This document shows positions 1-7,367 of a stretch of 34,935 nt of DNA, piece after piece (the stretch's first letter is position 1; the number at the start of each line of letters is the position of its first letter). The translations under genes and the position numbers were made by a program. Below the pieces are notes generated by a model. It was not told the DNA's origin. It was given only the letters and a program-made list of their open reading frames with translations, and did no database searches. The stretch comes from Oscillospiraceae bacterium (GTDB taxonomy: Bacteria > Bacillota > Clostridia > Oscillospirales > Oscillospiraceae): positions 1 through 34,935 of the forward strand of contig JAFSBW010000073.1 of assembly GCA_017437095.1 (NCBI GenBank), written 5' to 3'.

Positions 1-37
1 CTCTTTGTTTTTCCACAGTTCTACACTCCCACGGCAT
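1..37 (-). CDS. 5' end of a gene leaving the window (unknown product)
   Basis: An ATG at position 37 on the minus strand opens a frame of 12 full codons (MPWECRTVEKQR) with no stop before the window edge. A GGAGTG ribosome binding site lies 7 nt upstream (45-50), and a plausible promoter with operator-like repeats lies upstream at 75-139. These three signals together make a real gene start likely, but the product cannot be recognised from 12 residues. The promoter arrangement would suit a self-repressing transcriptional regulator; that is inference only. Confidence 0.4.
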   Translation of the reverse strand, partial: MPWECRTVEKQR

Positions 38-74
38 CTTACAGCACTCCTTTTGTCTGTTTTTTGATGCCTTT

Positions 75-104
75 ATTGTACCATAAAACTGTGTACCATG
101 TCTT
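75..104 (-). promoter_or_regulatory. Predicted sigma-A promoter of the left-edge gene
   Basis: Minus strand: -35 AAGACA (99-104), 18-bp spacer, -10 TACAAT (75-80), about 30 nt of leader before the ATG at 37. The -35 box and spacer coincide with the GTGTAC repeats at 91-139, a geometry expected for repression. Confidence 0.45.
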
Positions 105-139
105 TACACACCTGTGTACTATGTTACTACACTGTACAC
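90..139. promoter_or_regulatory. Operator-like GTGTAC repeats
   Basis: Two direct copies of GTGTACnATGT lie at 91-101 and 114-124, 23 bp apart. GTGTAC at 114-119 also faces GTACAC at 134-139 across 14 bp, and TGTGT at 90-94 faces ACACA at 106-110. They cover and lie just upstream of the predicted promoter of the left-edge gene. From memory, spaced GTGTA/TACAC inverted repeats are used by YtrA-type GntR repressors; the match to that class is a guess. Confidence 0.45.
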
Positions 140-238
140 ATCGGCCGTCCGTTGAAGGTGCGGTTATGGTCGGCAGCCATTCGGACGAGCAATTGAAAAG
201 CCCCTACCGCCTTTGATGGCTGATTTTCGCCGGCTGGC

Positions 239-260
239 GGACACCCCAGGAGGGGTGTCC
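239..260. repeat. Perfect hairpin inside an intergenic repeat
   Basis: GGACACCCC and GGGGTGTCC form a perfect 9-bp stem with an AGGA loop. It lies in a gene-free stretch (141-403) that also contains the AGCCATTCGG motif shared with two other intergenic repeats (see 9216 and 21651). There is no U-tract on either side, so it is a repeat module rather than a terminator. Confidence 0.55.
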
Positions 261-307
261 CTACGACCTTTGACGGCAGATATTCGGCGGTTATAGGGGC
301 GGATGTG

Positions 308-380
308 GAGAGTGGAAATTTGAGAGTGAAGATTGAAGATATCGATATCTCAACTTTTCAATCTTCAATCTCTAATCTTA
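308..380. repeat. GAAGATTGAAGAT palindromic repeat, copy 1
   Basis: GATTGAAGAT (331-340) pairs perfectly with ATCTTCAATC (361-370) around the centre GATATCGATATC. About 55 nt align closely with copy 3 at 30098-30180, and the family motif recurs in copy 2 near 23797. It sits just after the mal operon terminator as read on the minus strand. No coding frame of note is present. Confidence 0.7.
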
Positions 381-402
381 CCAAAACGCGGCTTCAATGA
401 CG

Positions 403-435
403 CAAAAAGCCACTCCGCAAAGCGGAGTGGCTTTT
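403..435 (-). terminator. Rho-independent terminator of the mal operon
   Basis: A perfect 14-bp stem (AAAAGCCACTCCGC with GCGGAGTGGCTTTT, 405-435) with a 3-nt loop lies 15 bp beyond the stop of the ABC ATPase gene. On the minus strand the stem is followed by a run of T (TTTTTG). This is the 3' end of the malE-malF-malG-ATPase transcript. Confidence 0.9.
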
Positions 436-450
436 GTATAGGTTTGGGGT

Positions 451-1575
451 TTATGCCAGCAGGTTTTTGCCGGACTCGGCATCGAAGAAGTGCATGACCT
501 TGCCGCCGAAGGTAATGCTCAGGGGGTTGCCGTAGGCCATGCTGTGGCGCTGCTCATCGTCCAGAGTAACGGTAGGCACTCTTACGATCAGGCGGTCGCC
601 GTTTTCCGTATGTACGTGCAGGTGCAGCTCGCTGCCCATCATTTCGTTGACCTCGATGGTGCAGTCGATGGCAGCGCTGTCGCCGGCGGAAGCCAGGGTA
701 ACATGCTCGGGGCGAACGCCCAAAACGATCTTGCAGCTTTCCACGCCACGCTCCTTCAGCATTTCAGCCTTCTTGCCGGTAACCTCGATCTTGGCGCCGT
801 AGGGGGTAACGAAGTAGCGGCCGTTCTCCTTCACCAGGTCGCAGGCGAAGGTATTCATCTTGGGCGCGCCGATGAACTCGGCTACGAACAGGTTTACGGG
901 CATATCGAACACTTCCGTAGGCGTGCCCACCTGCTGGATGAAGCCGTCCTTCATAATGACGATCCGGTCGCCCAGGGTCATAGCCTCGGTCTGGTCGTGG
1001 GTAACATAGATAAAGGTGGTATCGATCTTCTGGCGCAGCAGGATGATCTCAGCGCGCATCTGGTTTCTCAGCTTGGCGTCCAGGTTGGAAAGGGGCTCGT
1101 CCATCAAGAACACCTTGCTGTCGCGGACCATGGCGCGGCCGATGGCTACACGCTGGCGCTGGCCGCCGGACAGCGCCCGGGGCTTGCGGGTCAGGTACTC
1201 GGTAATGCCCAAAACCTTGGCAGCCTCGGTAACCTTTTCGTATACCACGCTCTGGGGAACCTTCTTCAGCCGCAGAGAGAAGGCCATGTTTTCAAACACC
1301 GTCAAATGGGGGTACAGAGCATAGTTCTGGAATACCATGGCGATGTCACGGTCACGGGGCTGCAGATCGTTAACGACCACGCCGTCGATCTCTACAGTAC
1401 CCTCGCTGATCTCTTCCAGGCCGGCGATCATACGCAGCGTGGTAGACTTGCCGCAGCCGGAGGGGCCAACGAATACGATAAATTCTTTATCCGCAATATC
1501 CAGGTTGAAATCCTGAACGGCTACGACATCCTTGCCGTAGATCTTCTTTACATTGGTTAATTTTACACTTGCCAT
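451..1575 (-). CDS. msmX: MsmX/UgpC-type sugar ABC transporter ATP-binding protein
   Basis: 374-residue ATPase that powers oligosaccharide import from the cytoplasmic face. Walker A GPSGCGKST is at 37-45, the ABC signature LSGGQRQR at 135-142, Walker B FLMDE at 156-160 and the H-loop YVTHDQ near 192; a C-terminal TOBE-type regulatory domain follows (about 240-374). This is the length and layout of MsmX/MalK/UgpC. It is the last gene of malE-malF-malG-msmX and starts 6 bp after the malG stop, with AAAGGA upstream. In Firmicutes such an ATPase often lies elsewhere and serves several importers; here it is in the operon, so it probably serves this importer first. The symbol follows the family; malK would be equally apt. 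Confidence 0.93.
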   Translation of the reverse strand: MASVKLTNVKKIYGKDVVAVQDFNLDIADKEFIVFVGPSGCGKSTTLRMIAGLEEISEGTVEIDGVVVNDLQPRDRDIAMVFQNYALYPHLTVFENMAFSLRLKKVPQSVVYEKVTEAAKVLGITEYLTRKPRALSGGQRQRVAIGRAMVRDSKVFLMDEPLSNLDAKLRNQMRAEIILLRQKIDTTFIYVTHDQTEAMTLGDRIVIMKDGFIQQVGTPTEVFDMPVNLFVAEFIGAPKMNTFACDLVKENGRYFVTPYGAKIEVTGKKAEMLKERGVESCKIVLGVRPEHVTLASAGDSAAIDCTIEVNEMMGSELHLHVHTENGDRLIVRVPTVTLDDEQRHSMAYGNPLSITFGGKVMHFFDAESGKNLLA

Positions 1576-1581
1576 AATCTC

Positions 1582-2454
1582 TTATCCTTTCACTGCGCCG
1601 CCGGTGACGCCCTCTACATAGTATTTCTGCAGCATCAGGAACACTGCCGTTACGGGAACGGCTACGATCACGCCTGCGGCGCAGAACATGGTATAGTGGG
1701 AGTTCACCATGGTCTTGGACAGCCATTCAAATGTACCTACAGCAACATTCATGCCCTGGCTATTCTCGTGGATCAGGTAGCTGGCGGTCATAAAATCGCC
1801 CCAGGGAGCCATGAAGCCCATCAAAACGGTATAAATAACGATAGGCTTGGAAAGGGGCATGATCACCTTGTAAAATACCTGCCAGCGGGTAGCGCCGTCC
1901 ACACGGGCGGCCTCGTCCAGGCTCTTGGGGATGGTATCGAAGAAGCCCTTGGAGATATAATAGCCCATACCGGAGCTGGCGCAGTATACGATGATCAGGC
2001 CGACGGGCGCCCGGTTCATGGTCAGGCCAAAGTCTACAAACACCTTATAGATCAGAAGCAGGGTCAAGAAGCCCGGGAACATACCCAGCACCAGCATCAC
2101 ATTCATCAGCAGCTTTCTTCCCTTAAAGCGCAGGCGGGAAAGCACATAGCTCATAGTAAGCACGAAGATGGTCTGCAGCACGGCGGTAGCCACGCCCATG
2201 AAGCCGGTATTGCCAAACCATTTGAGGAAATCCGTCTTGGTAAACAGGTACTTATAGTTGTCAAGGCCCAGCTTTTTCGGCCAGAGGTAGCTGACCTGCT
2301 GGGTAGTTTCTACCCGGAAGGATTCCAGGATCAGGCCGAACAGAGGGAACAGCCAGATCAGAGAAATAGCGATCAGAATAACATAGATAACGGTATTGCT
2401 GATACGGCTGCTGGCCTTGGCGCTGAGATGCTTTTTGTGTAAATTCTTGCTCAT
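1582..2454 (-). CDS. malG: Maltodextrin ABC transporter permease MalG
   Basis: 290-residue inner-membrane permease with six predicted membrane segments. The first follows a basic N-terminus (about residues 17-40). The cytoplasmic EAA loop that docks the ATPase is visible as EAARVDGATRWQVFYKVIMP. Length and order match MalG. Its start overlaps the malF stop by 4 bp (ATGA type), indicating translational coupling. It forms the channel with MalF, is fed by the MalE-like lipoprotein and driven by the MsmX-type ATPase. Substrate is inferred from the adjacent amylase, pullulanase and MalQ genes; galacto-oligosaccharides are also possible given the two galactanases. Confidence 0.92.
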   Translation of the reverse strand: MSKNLHKKHLSAKASSRISNTVIYVILIAISLIWLFPLFGLILESFRVETTQQVSYLWPKKLGLDNYKYLFTKTDFLKWFGNTGFMGVATAVLQTIFVLTMSYVLSRLRFKGRKLLMNVMLVLGMFPGFLTLLLIYKVFVDFGLTMNRAPVGLIIVYCASSGMGYYISKGFFDTIPKSLDEAARVDGATRWQVFYKVIMPLSKPIVIYTVLMGFMAPWGDFMTASYLIHENSQGMNVAVGTFEWLSKTMVNSHYTMFCAAGVIVAVPVTAVFLMLQKYYVEGVTGGAVKG

Positions 2455-4022
2455 CTGTAATCCTCCTCATTCCGAGTGGACGGCATTACATTGTAAACGA
2501 TCAGCGACAGGATAGCTACCACCAGGAATACCACAATGCCAACTACAGATGCCAGGTTGTACTTGGTCTCCGCGCTGTTGAGGGTCATCTTGTACAGCCA
2601 GGTGATCAGCAGGTCTGTTTCGCACACGGAAACACCGCCGGCCATGCCGATATCCAGGTTGAGCAGCTGGTTGTTCTGGGTCAGCAGGTAGATAACATTG
2701 AAGTTATTCAGGTTGTTTACAAAGCTGGTCAGCAGATACGGGCCCATGACGAACATCATGTAAGGCAGGGTGATCTTGGTATACTGCTGGAAGGTATTTG
2801 CGCCGTCAATGCGGGAAGATTCGTAAAGATCCTGGGGAATGTTCATCAGAATGCCCGTAGCCTGGAGCATAACATAGGGAATACCTACCCAGATATTGAT
2901 CACGATCAGCAATATCTTGGAGCTGGTGGGGTTTGCCCAGAGGGAGTACTGGTGGGCATCGAGCATGCTCTTGGGGATCAGATTCCATTCCAGAAGGAGC
3001 TTACCGATAATACCGGTAGAGTCGAAAAGCTTGGCTACATACAGCAGCGATACAAACTGGGGCACAGCAATGGTCATGACCAGGATGGTACGCCACAGCT
3101 TTTTAACGCGGATGCCCTTCTTGTTGATCATGATGGCCACAAACATGCCAAGGAAATAGTTGGTAAAGGTGGCGAAGAAGGCCCACATAAGCGTCCAGCT
3201 GAGGATCTCACCGAAGGCCAGGCCAAGGCCGCCCTTTTTGAAATTCAGCAGGGCGTTAAAATTGTCCAGGCCCACCCAGGTAAAGAGGTTAGAATAGCCA
3301 TCGTGGGCAGCATCGTAGCTGGTGAAGGCGATGAGGATCATAAAGATGATGGGCAGCACGGTAAAGAACATAATGCCCGCAACGGGAAGGGCCAGCAGGG
3401 TCTTGTGGAACTGGTCGTCCAGCAAAGAGCGCAAATCCTGCTTGCCGCTTTTTACCTTCTTGCCCTGGGCGGTAATGTTCATATTGATGCGGCACTGCTT
3501 GAGCTGGATGCGCCAGGTCACCACAAAGGCCACGATGAACAAAATGGTCAGCAGGGCGTAGAACAGCACCTTTACAGAGTCGTCACCGGGGGTCCAAACG
3601 TCTACATCGTAGATCTCGTTGTAGACCATTTCGCCCTGGATATCGCCGACAGTCTTGCCGGTCTGCAAAAGGTTGGCCTTGCCCAGCCAGTGCAGGCCGC
3701 CGGTAGGGGCTGCCATATAGTAGATAAATACGGCTTCAAACAGCAAAAACAGAATGCCGCGGGCAATCTGGCCGTAGAAAATATTGCCAAAGCCAAAAAT
3801 TAGGAAAGAGAGCTTTACAGCCCAGTTGCCCTTGGTAAAGGTAGTACCGATGTCCACCACCTCGTCTTTTACGCCGAGACCGATGGACTTAAAGAAGTTT
3901 ACGATCTTTTTGCCAAGACCCAGGAACCACTGGGGGATGGCGCAGATAAACAGCTGCAATTTGTACCAAAGGATCTGCAGCTTGTTTAATTTCAGATACT
4001 CTAAGTCGTTCAGCTTTTTCAT
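2451..4022 (-). CDS. malF: Maltodextrin ABC transporter permease MalF, with N-terminal extension
   Basis: 523-residue permease starting MKKLNDLEYLKLNK. The C-terminal half is a standard MalF core with the EAA loop ESSRIDGANTFQQYTKITLP. The N-terminal 230 or so residues add two or more hydrophobic segments (for example around GNIFYGQIARGILFLLFEAV) and a loop, making it longer than the roughly 300-residue Gram-positive MalF proteins. The frame stays open upstream to 4175, but that part reads through strong RNA hairpins, so I place the start at 4022. The one good AGGAGGA (4053-4059) is 30 nt upstream of this ATG, unusually far, and no start codon lies at normal spacing; the exact start is therefore uncertain. 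Confidence 0.88.
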   Translation of the reverse strand: MKKLNDLEYLKLNKLQILWYKLQLFICAIPQWFLGLGKKIVNFFKSIGLGVKDEVVDIGTTFTKGNWAVKLSFLIFGFGNIFYGQIARGILFLLFEAVFIYYMAAPTGGLHWLGKANLLQTGKTVGDIQGEMVYNEIYDVDVWTPGDDSVKVLFYALLTILFIVAFVVTWRIQLKQCRINMNITAQGKKVKSGKQDLRSLLDDQFHKTLLALPVAGIMFFTVLPIIFMILIAFTSYDAAHDGYSNLFTWVGLDNFNALLNFKKGGLGLAFGEILSWTLMWAFFATFTNYFLGMFVAIMINKKGIRVKKLWRTILVMTIAVPQFVSLLYVAKLFDSTGIIGKLLLEWNLIPKSMLDAHQYSLWANPTSSKILLIVINIWVGIPYVMLQATGILMNIPQDLYESSRIDGANTFQQYTKITLPYMMFVMGPYLLTSFVNNLNNFNVIYLLTQNNQLLNLDIGMAGGVSVCETDLLITWLYKMTLNSAETKYNLASVVGIVVFLVVAILSLIVYNVMPSTRNEEDYR

Positions 4023-4083
4023 AGAACCGAAATATAAACAGAGTTTATACTTTCCTCCTTTTTTCGGAATTGTACCGCTTAAG

Positions 4084-4138
4084 CCGGAAGCTGCGATGCC
4101 CTCCGGGAAAACCATGCCTTGTAAATGGGTTTCCCGGA
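4084..4138 (-). promoter_or_regulatory. Mutually exclusive hairpins in the malE-malF gap
   Basis: TCCGGGAAA (4102-4110) pairs with TTTCCCGGA (4130-4138), extended by CCAT/ATGG inside, to give a stem of about 13 bp. The same TCCGG (4102-4106) can instead pair with CCGGA at 4084-4088. The two folds compete, directly upstream of the malF ribosome binding site. This could be an mRNA processing barrier, an attenuator or a translation switch. Confidence 0.45.
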
Positions 4139-4244
4139 AGCCACCGCCTGGGGCTTTCGTGTACGAAAAAAGCACTGTTAGCCGGCCATGTCCGGAGCGC
4201 TTGCTCAGGGATGCCGGCGAACAATGCTCAGCGCTGGGGGCTAG

Positions 4245-4264
4245 GGGGAGCCTTGCGGCTCCCC
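4245..4264 (-). promoter_or_regulatory. Post-malE stem-loop with GNRA tetraloop
   Basis: GGGGAGCC and GGCTCCCC form a perfect 8-bp stem; on the minus-strand RNA the loop is GCAA, a GNRA tetraloop. It begins 22 bp after the malE stop and has no U-tract. Such structures between binding-protein and permease genes commonly protect the upstream message from 3' decay, giving more binding protein than permease. Role inferred. Confidence 0.6.
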
Positions 4265-4286
4265 TGCCCTCAGGATCATGTAAGAA

Positions 4287-5873
4287 TTATTCTGCGGGGA
4301 TCAGAGTAACGGTGCCGCCCTGTGCGCCGTCCCATACCAGCTGAACCTTGTACTTGCCGTCCTTTTCAACAACGATGTTAGCGCCGTTGAACTCAACGCC
4401 GAAGTTCACATCCCAGGAAGCACCCTGGCGAACCTTGAACTCGTTGCCGGCCTTCAGCTCCAGAACTTCGGAGGTGTAGGTGCCGTCGGGGCCTTCGGTC
4501 ATGGGGAAGTCGGTATCCCAGTTGGTGCCGCAGATGGCGCCGATAACGCCCCAAGCGTTCTTCTGCTCGTCGGACATCTGGAATACGGCGTTGATAGCGG
4601 TGGTGTAGTTGTCCAGAGCGGTCTGCAGGTCTGCATCGGAGGTAGCAGCCTTAGCTTCGGCGCCCAGAACCTTGGCGGTATCCCACCAAGAGCCGTGGAT
4701 CTGGCCCTGGGGAACAGCGTAGGCGTTCTGCTTGGCCAGAGCGGTCAGAGCAGCGTTGGCCTTAACGGCATCGTTGCCCTGTGCAGCTACGTTGGAGGGG
4801 CCCCACTCGAAGGAGTTGAAGCGCTGCAGCTGGCACTCTTCGCCGGTCAGGTACTGAGCCAGCTGGGACAGAACGGCGCCGCGCTTGGCATCGGTCTGGG
4901 GCTTAACGCCCATCAGCTTGTAGCCGGAGTAAGAGCCCAGGTGGTAGCTCTGGCCGTCAACGGTGAAGCTGGGCAGATCGGTAACGCCCAGGTTCTCGCC
5001 GAAGTGGTTGGCAGCATCGCCAGCAGCCCAGATACCGCTGATGACAACACCGGCATCGGTGAAGATGTCAGCATTGGATTCGTAGCAGGGGGACTTAGCC
5101 AGGATCTGCATACCCTTCATAGCGACCATACCCTTGGAGGAGTTGAAGTCGTCATCAATGGCGTTGAACTGGCCCTCGGCGTCCATGGTCCAGTTGGAGT
5201 GGCAGCCAGCGCCGAAGAAGAAGGAAGCGGTGTACCATGCGTTCTCCAGAGCGAAACGGAACTTAACATTGTTGGCTTCGCAAGCAGCAACGATGGCAGC
5301 CAGATCTTCAGCAGCCTCGTCGGAGATGATGGCCTTGTTGTAGTACATGTAGTAGCCGTTGTCAGAGGTCATGGGGTAGGCATACAGAGTGCCGGCGACG
5401 GAAGCAGCGGCAACAGAGCCGGCGTCGTTAGCGGCGATCAGGTTTTCAGTAGCCTTCTTGCCGGGAGCAGCCAGAGCGTCAGCCTGTACCAGGCGAGCCA
5501 GCTGGTCCTGAGCGAAGCAGAAAATGTCGGGAGCGGAAGCAACATCGGCTACAACCTTGGAGCCGGCATCAGCTTCGGTAACACCTTCGATCTGGGCGTT
5601 GATGATAACGCCGGGGTTAGCAGCTTCGAATGCGTCGATCTGAGCCTGGAACTGCTCAGCAACGCCTTCCTTTTCGGAAACCCACATAATAATGTCGTAG
5701 GTACCGGCCAGCTCGGACTGGGGCTTGCCCTCGTCGCCCTTGGTGGTGTCCTTGGGAACATCAGTACCGGGAGTGGTTTCGGCGGGCTTGTCAGTCTTAG
5801 CTTCTTCCTTAGCGCAGGCAGCCAGGCTGAGAACCATTACCAGAGCCAGAAGCAGAGCAATGATTTTCTTCAT
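4287..5873 (-). CDS. malE: Maltodextrin-binding lipoprotein (MalE-like) with extra C-terminal domain
   Basis: 528-residue extracellular solute-binding protein. A signal peptide with lipobox LAAC gives lipidation at Cys20, followed by a charged/Thr-rich linker (to about 48). Residues about 52-440 form the family 1 (MalE-type) binding fold. Unusually, an extra domain of about 85 residues follows (about 443-528), with alternating aromatic and glycine residues (GTNWDTDFPM, GASWDVNFGV, LVWDGAQGGTV) reminiscent of the SusE/SusF-like starch-binding beta-sandwich. An AGGAGG site lies 9 nt upstream of the ATG. It has its own promoter and is the first gene of the importer operon. It probably captures malto-oligosaccharides released by the surface pullulanase and amylase; the tail could tether the receptor to starch. 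Confidence 0.9.
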   Translation of the reverse strand: MKKIIALLLALVMVLSLAACAKEEAKTDKPAETTPGTDVPKDTTKGDEGKPQSELAGTYDIIMWVSEKEGVAEQFQAQIDAFEAANPGVIINAQIEGVTEADAGSKVVADVASAPDIFCFAQDQLARLVQADALAAPGKKATENLIAANDAGSVAAASVAGTLYAYPMTSDNGYYMYYNKAIISDEAAEDLAAIVAACEANNVKFRFALENAWYTASFFFGAGCHSNWTMDAEGQFNAIDDDFNSSKGMVAMKGMQILAKSPCYESNADIFTDAGVVISGIWAAGDAANHFGENLGVTDLPSFTVDGQSYHLGSYSGYKLMGVKPQTDAKRGAVLSQLAQYLTGEECQLQRFNSFEWGPSNVAAQGNDAVKANAALTALAKQNAYAVPQGQIHGSWWDTAKVLGAEAKAATSDADLQTALDNYTTAINAVFQMSDEQKNAWGVIGAICGTNWDTDFPMTEGPDGTYTSEVLELKAGNEFKVRQGASWDVNFGVEFNGANIVVEKDGKYKVQLVWDGAQGGTVTLIPAE

Positions 5874-5908
5874 ACTTGTTTTCCTCCTAAGAAATGTTGG
5901 AATATTTT

Positions 5909-5924
5909 GGGCGGTTTCCCGCCC
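5909..5924 (-). promoter_or_regulatory. malE 5' leader hairpin
   Basis: GGGCGG and CCGCCC form a 6-bp stem; on the minus-strand RNA the loop is GAAA, a stable GNRA tetraloop. It lies just after the predicted transcription start and upstream of the AGGAGG site. Probably a 5' mRNA stabiliser. Confidence 0.5.
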
Positions 5925-5932
5925 CGTAGGTT

Positions 5933-5961
5933 ATGATACCATTTTGTGTCCGTTAAGTCAA
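5933..5961 (-). promoter_or_regulatory. malE operon promoter
   Basis: Minus strand: -35 TTGACT (5956-5961), exactly 17 bp, -10 TATCAT (5933-5938), five of six matches in each box. An imperfect palindrome (CTGTTGACTTAACGG) covers the -35 and could be an operator, but no regulator gene is in the window. Confidence 0.8.
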
Positions 5962-6000
5962 CAGTTTTGGGGCAAAATTCGATTGTCTTTTTGTACAAAT

Positions 6001-7110
6001 TCACCAAGCAAAATTCTGGCAAAATTCCGAAAATCCGGGGAGCTTTTGTCCGTTATAGTCGAAAAGGCATTGGTTGGCCCACTCGTTGGGGTCGCTTTTT
6101 TCCTCTTGGATATAAGCCTGGCCCGCCTTGGATGCCCAGCAAAGCCCCTCCCCGGGAAGCCACAGCGGCTCCCAGTAGAATACGCCGGCAATGCCGTTTT
6201 CTCTGGCCAGCGCCAGGAAATCCCGGATAAACTCCGCCTGGCCCTGGGGGGTCATGGGGTAGCGGTCGGTGACCCCGGGGACGAAGGAATCTTCGCCCAT
6301 GATCACCAGCCGCTGGGGCTGGCCGTTCAGTTCATAAGGCTCAGCCGTAAAGCCGTAGGACAGCTCCATAATCATGATCTGCTTGCCGAAGCGCTTGCAG
6401 GCGTTCAGGTTTGCAAAAAGCCGGTCAAAGGTTCCGTGCCAGTAGGGGTAGTAGGAAGCGCCGATGATGTCATAGTCCACTTTGGCCGCTTCCATCTGGG
6501 TAAAGAACTCCCGGTACACTTCAGCATCGAAGCTGCGCTCCAAATGGAGAATGATCCCAGCCTTTGGGGCAACCTCCCGGCAGGCACGGATGCCGGCTTT
6601 GAGCAGGCGGATAAAGCTTTCGTAGCTGCCCCGGGTACCGTCCGGCTGCTGCAGAGCGCCTACGGGCCAGAGCATGCCGTTGGTGATCTCGTTGCCTACC
6701 TGCACCAGCTCCGGCAGCACACCGGCTTCTTTCGCCTTTTCCAGGCAATCTTTGGTAAAACGGTACACCGCCTGCTCCAGCGCTTCCAGGCTCAGCCCCT
6801 GCCAGGCCTTGGGGGGAAACTGCTTATTGGGGTCTGCCCAGAAATCGCTGTAGTGCAAATCCATGAGCAGCTTGTAGCCCCTTTCTTTGGCAAGGGCGCC
6901 CAGGCGCAGGTAGTGGTTTAGGTCGCAAGTGCCGGCAAGGTAGGCATCCCCCTGGGGGCTGCGGGGATCGTTCCAAAGGCGGATTCGCATATACTCCACC
7001 CCGTTTGCCCGGAAAGCATCCAGGGGGTCGATCTCAGAAGCGCCATCGTAGAACTTGACCCCCTGGGCCAGCACCTCCAGATAGCTCGATACATCCACGC
7101 CCAGGATCAT
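6001..7110 (-). CDS. Cytoplasmic GH53 endo-beta-1,4-galactanase
   Basis: 369-residue glycoside hydrolase family 53 enzyme, which cleaves beta-1,4-galactan (pectic arabinogalactan side chains). Family signatures: MRIRLWNDP (41-49), LHYSDFWADP (85-94), VGNEITNG with the acid/base Glu141, and IMIMELSYGF with the nucleophile Glu249. There is no signal peptide; the protein begins MILGVDVSSYLEV, directly at the first barrel strand, so it should act in the cytoplasm on imported galacto-oligosaccharides. Its start overlaps the upstream zinc-ribbon gene by 4 bp. It is a paralogue of the surface GH53 at 11075-13030, giving an outside/inside pair. Confidence 0.92.
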   Translation of the reverse strand: MILGVDVSSYLEVLAQGVKFYDGASEIDPLDAFRANGVEYMRIRLWNDPRSPQGDAYLAGTCDLNHYLRLGALAKERGYKLLMDLHYSDFWADPNKQFPPKAWQGLSLEALEQAVYRFTKDCLEKAKEAGVLPELVQVGNEITNGMLWPVGALQQPDGTRGSYESFIRLLKAGIRACREVAPKAGIILHLERSFDAEVYREFFTQMEAAKVDYDIIGASYYPYWHGTFDRLFANLNACKRFGKQIMIMELSYGFTAEPYELNGQPQRLVIMGEDSFVPGVTDRYPMTPQGQAEFIRDFLALARENGIAGVFYWEPLWLPGEGLCWASKAGQAYIQEEKSDPNEWANQCLFDYNGQKLPGFSEFCQNFAW

Positions 7111-7367
7111 AAGCTGCCTCCCCGGTGGGGCTCGAATTTCGGCGGCTGGTTATCCTCGCCAAAATCCACTACCCGCAAGCCCATAGCCCGGTAACGGAAG
7201 CGGGCCATTTCGTTCAGCCGCAGCACATCGGCCAAGCTACCCGTAAAGCTGCAGCGCAGGCAGTAGTACTCCTGCTTGGCTTCTTCGTAGAACATATCGA
7301 TGTCGATATCCCGCATAAAGCAGGAGGGGCAGCGGAAATTCAGTTTGCCTTTTCCAGACTGAGCCAT
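7107..7367 (-). CDS. Small zinc-ribbon protein
   Basis: 86-residue protein with two CxxC knuckles, Cys13/Cys16 (CPSC) and Cys36/Cys39 (CLRC), typical of a zinc ribbon. The C-terminal half is basic and then Pro/Gly-rich. It overlaps the end of the upstream DUF3863-like gene by 28 bp and its own stop overlaps the GH53 start by 4 bp, so all three are translationally coupled. A strong AAAGGAGG lies upstream. I do not recognise the family. It could be a nucleic-acid-binding regulator or an assembly factor; its conserved-looking placement inside a sugar operon is the only clue. Confidence 0.8.
   Translation of the reverse strand: MAQSGKGKLNFRCPSCFMRDIDIDMFYEEAKQEYYCLRCSFTGSLADVLRLNEMARFRYRAMGLRVVDFGEDNQPPKFEPHRGGSL

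Noticed and set aside
4166-4171. Six-T run on the minus strand after malE as a terminator
   Set aside because: The nearest stem upstream is only 4 bp and is separated from the T-run by about 10 nt, so it does not form a proper terminator.
5972-6027. GCAAAATTC three times near the malE promoter
   Set aside because: Two of the copies lie in the coding end of the GH53 gene (CQNFAW region) and spacing is irregular, so coincidence is more likely than an operator.
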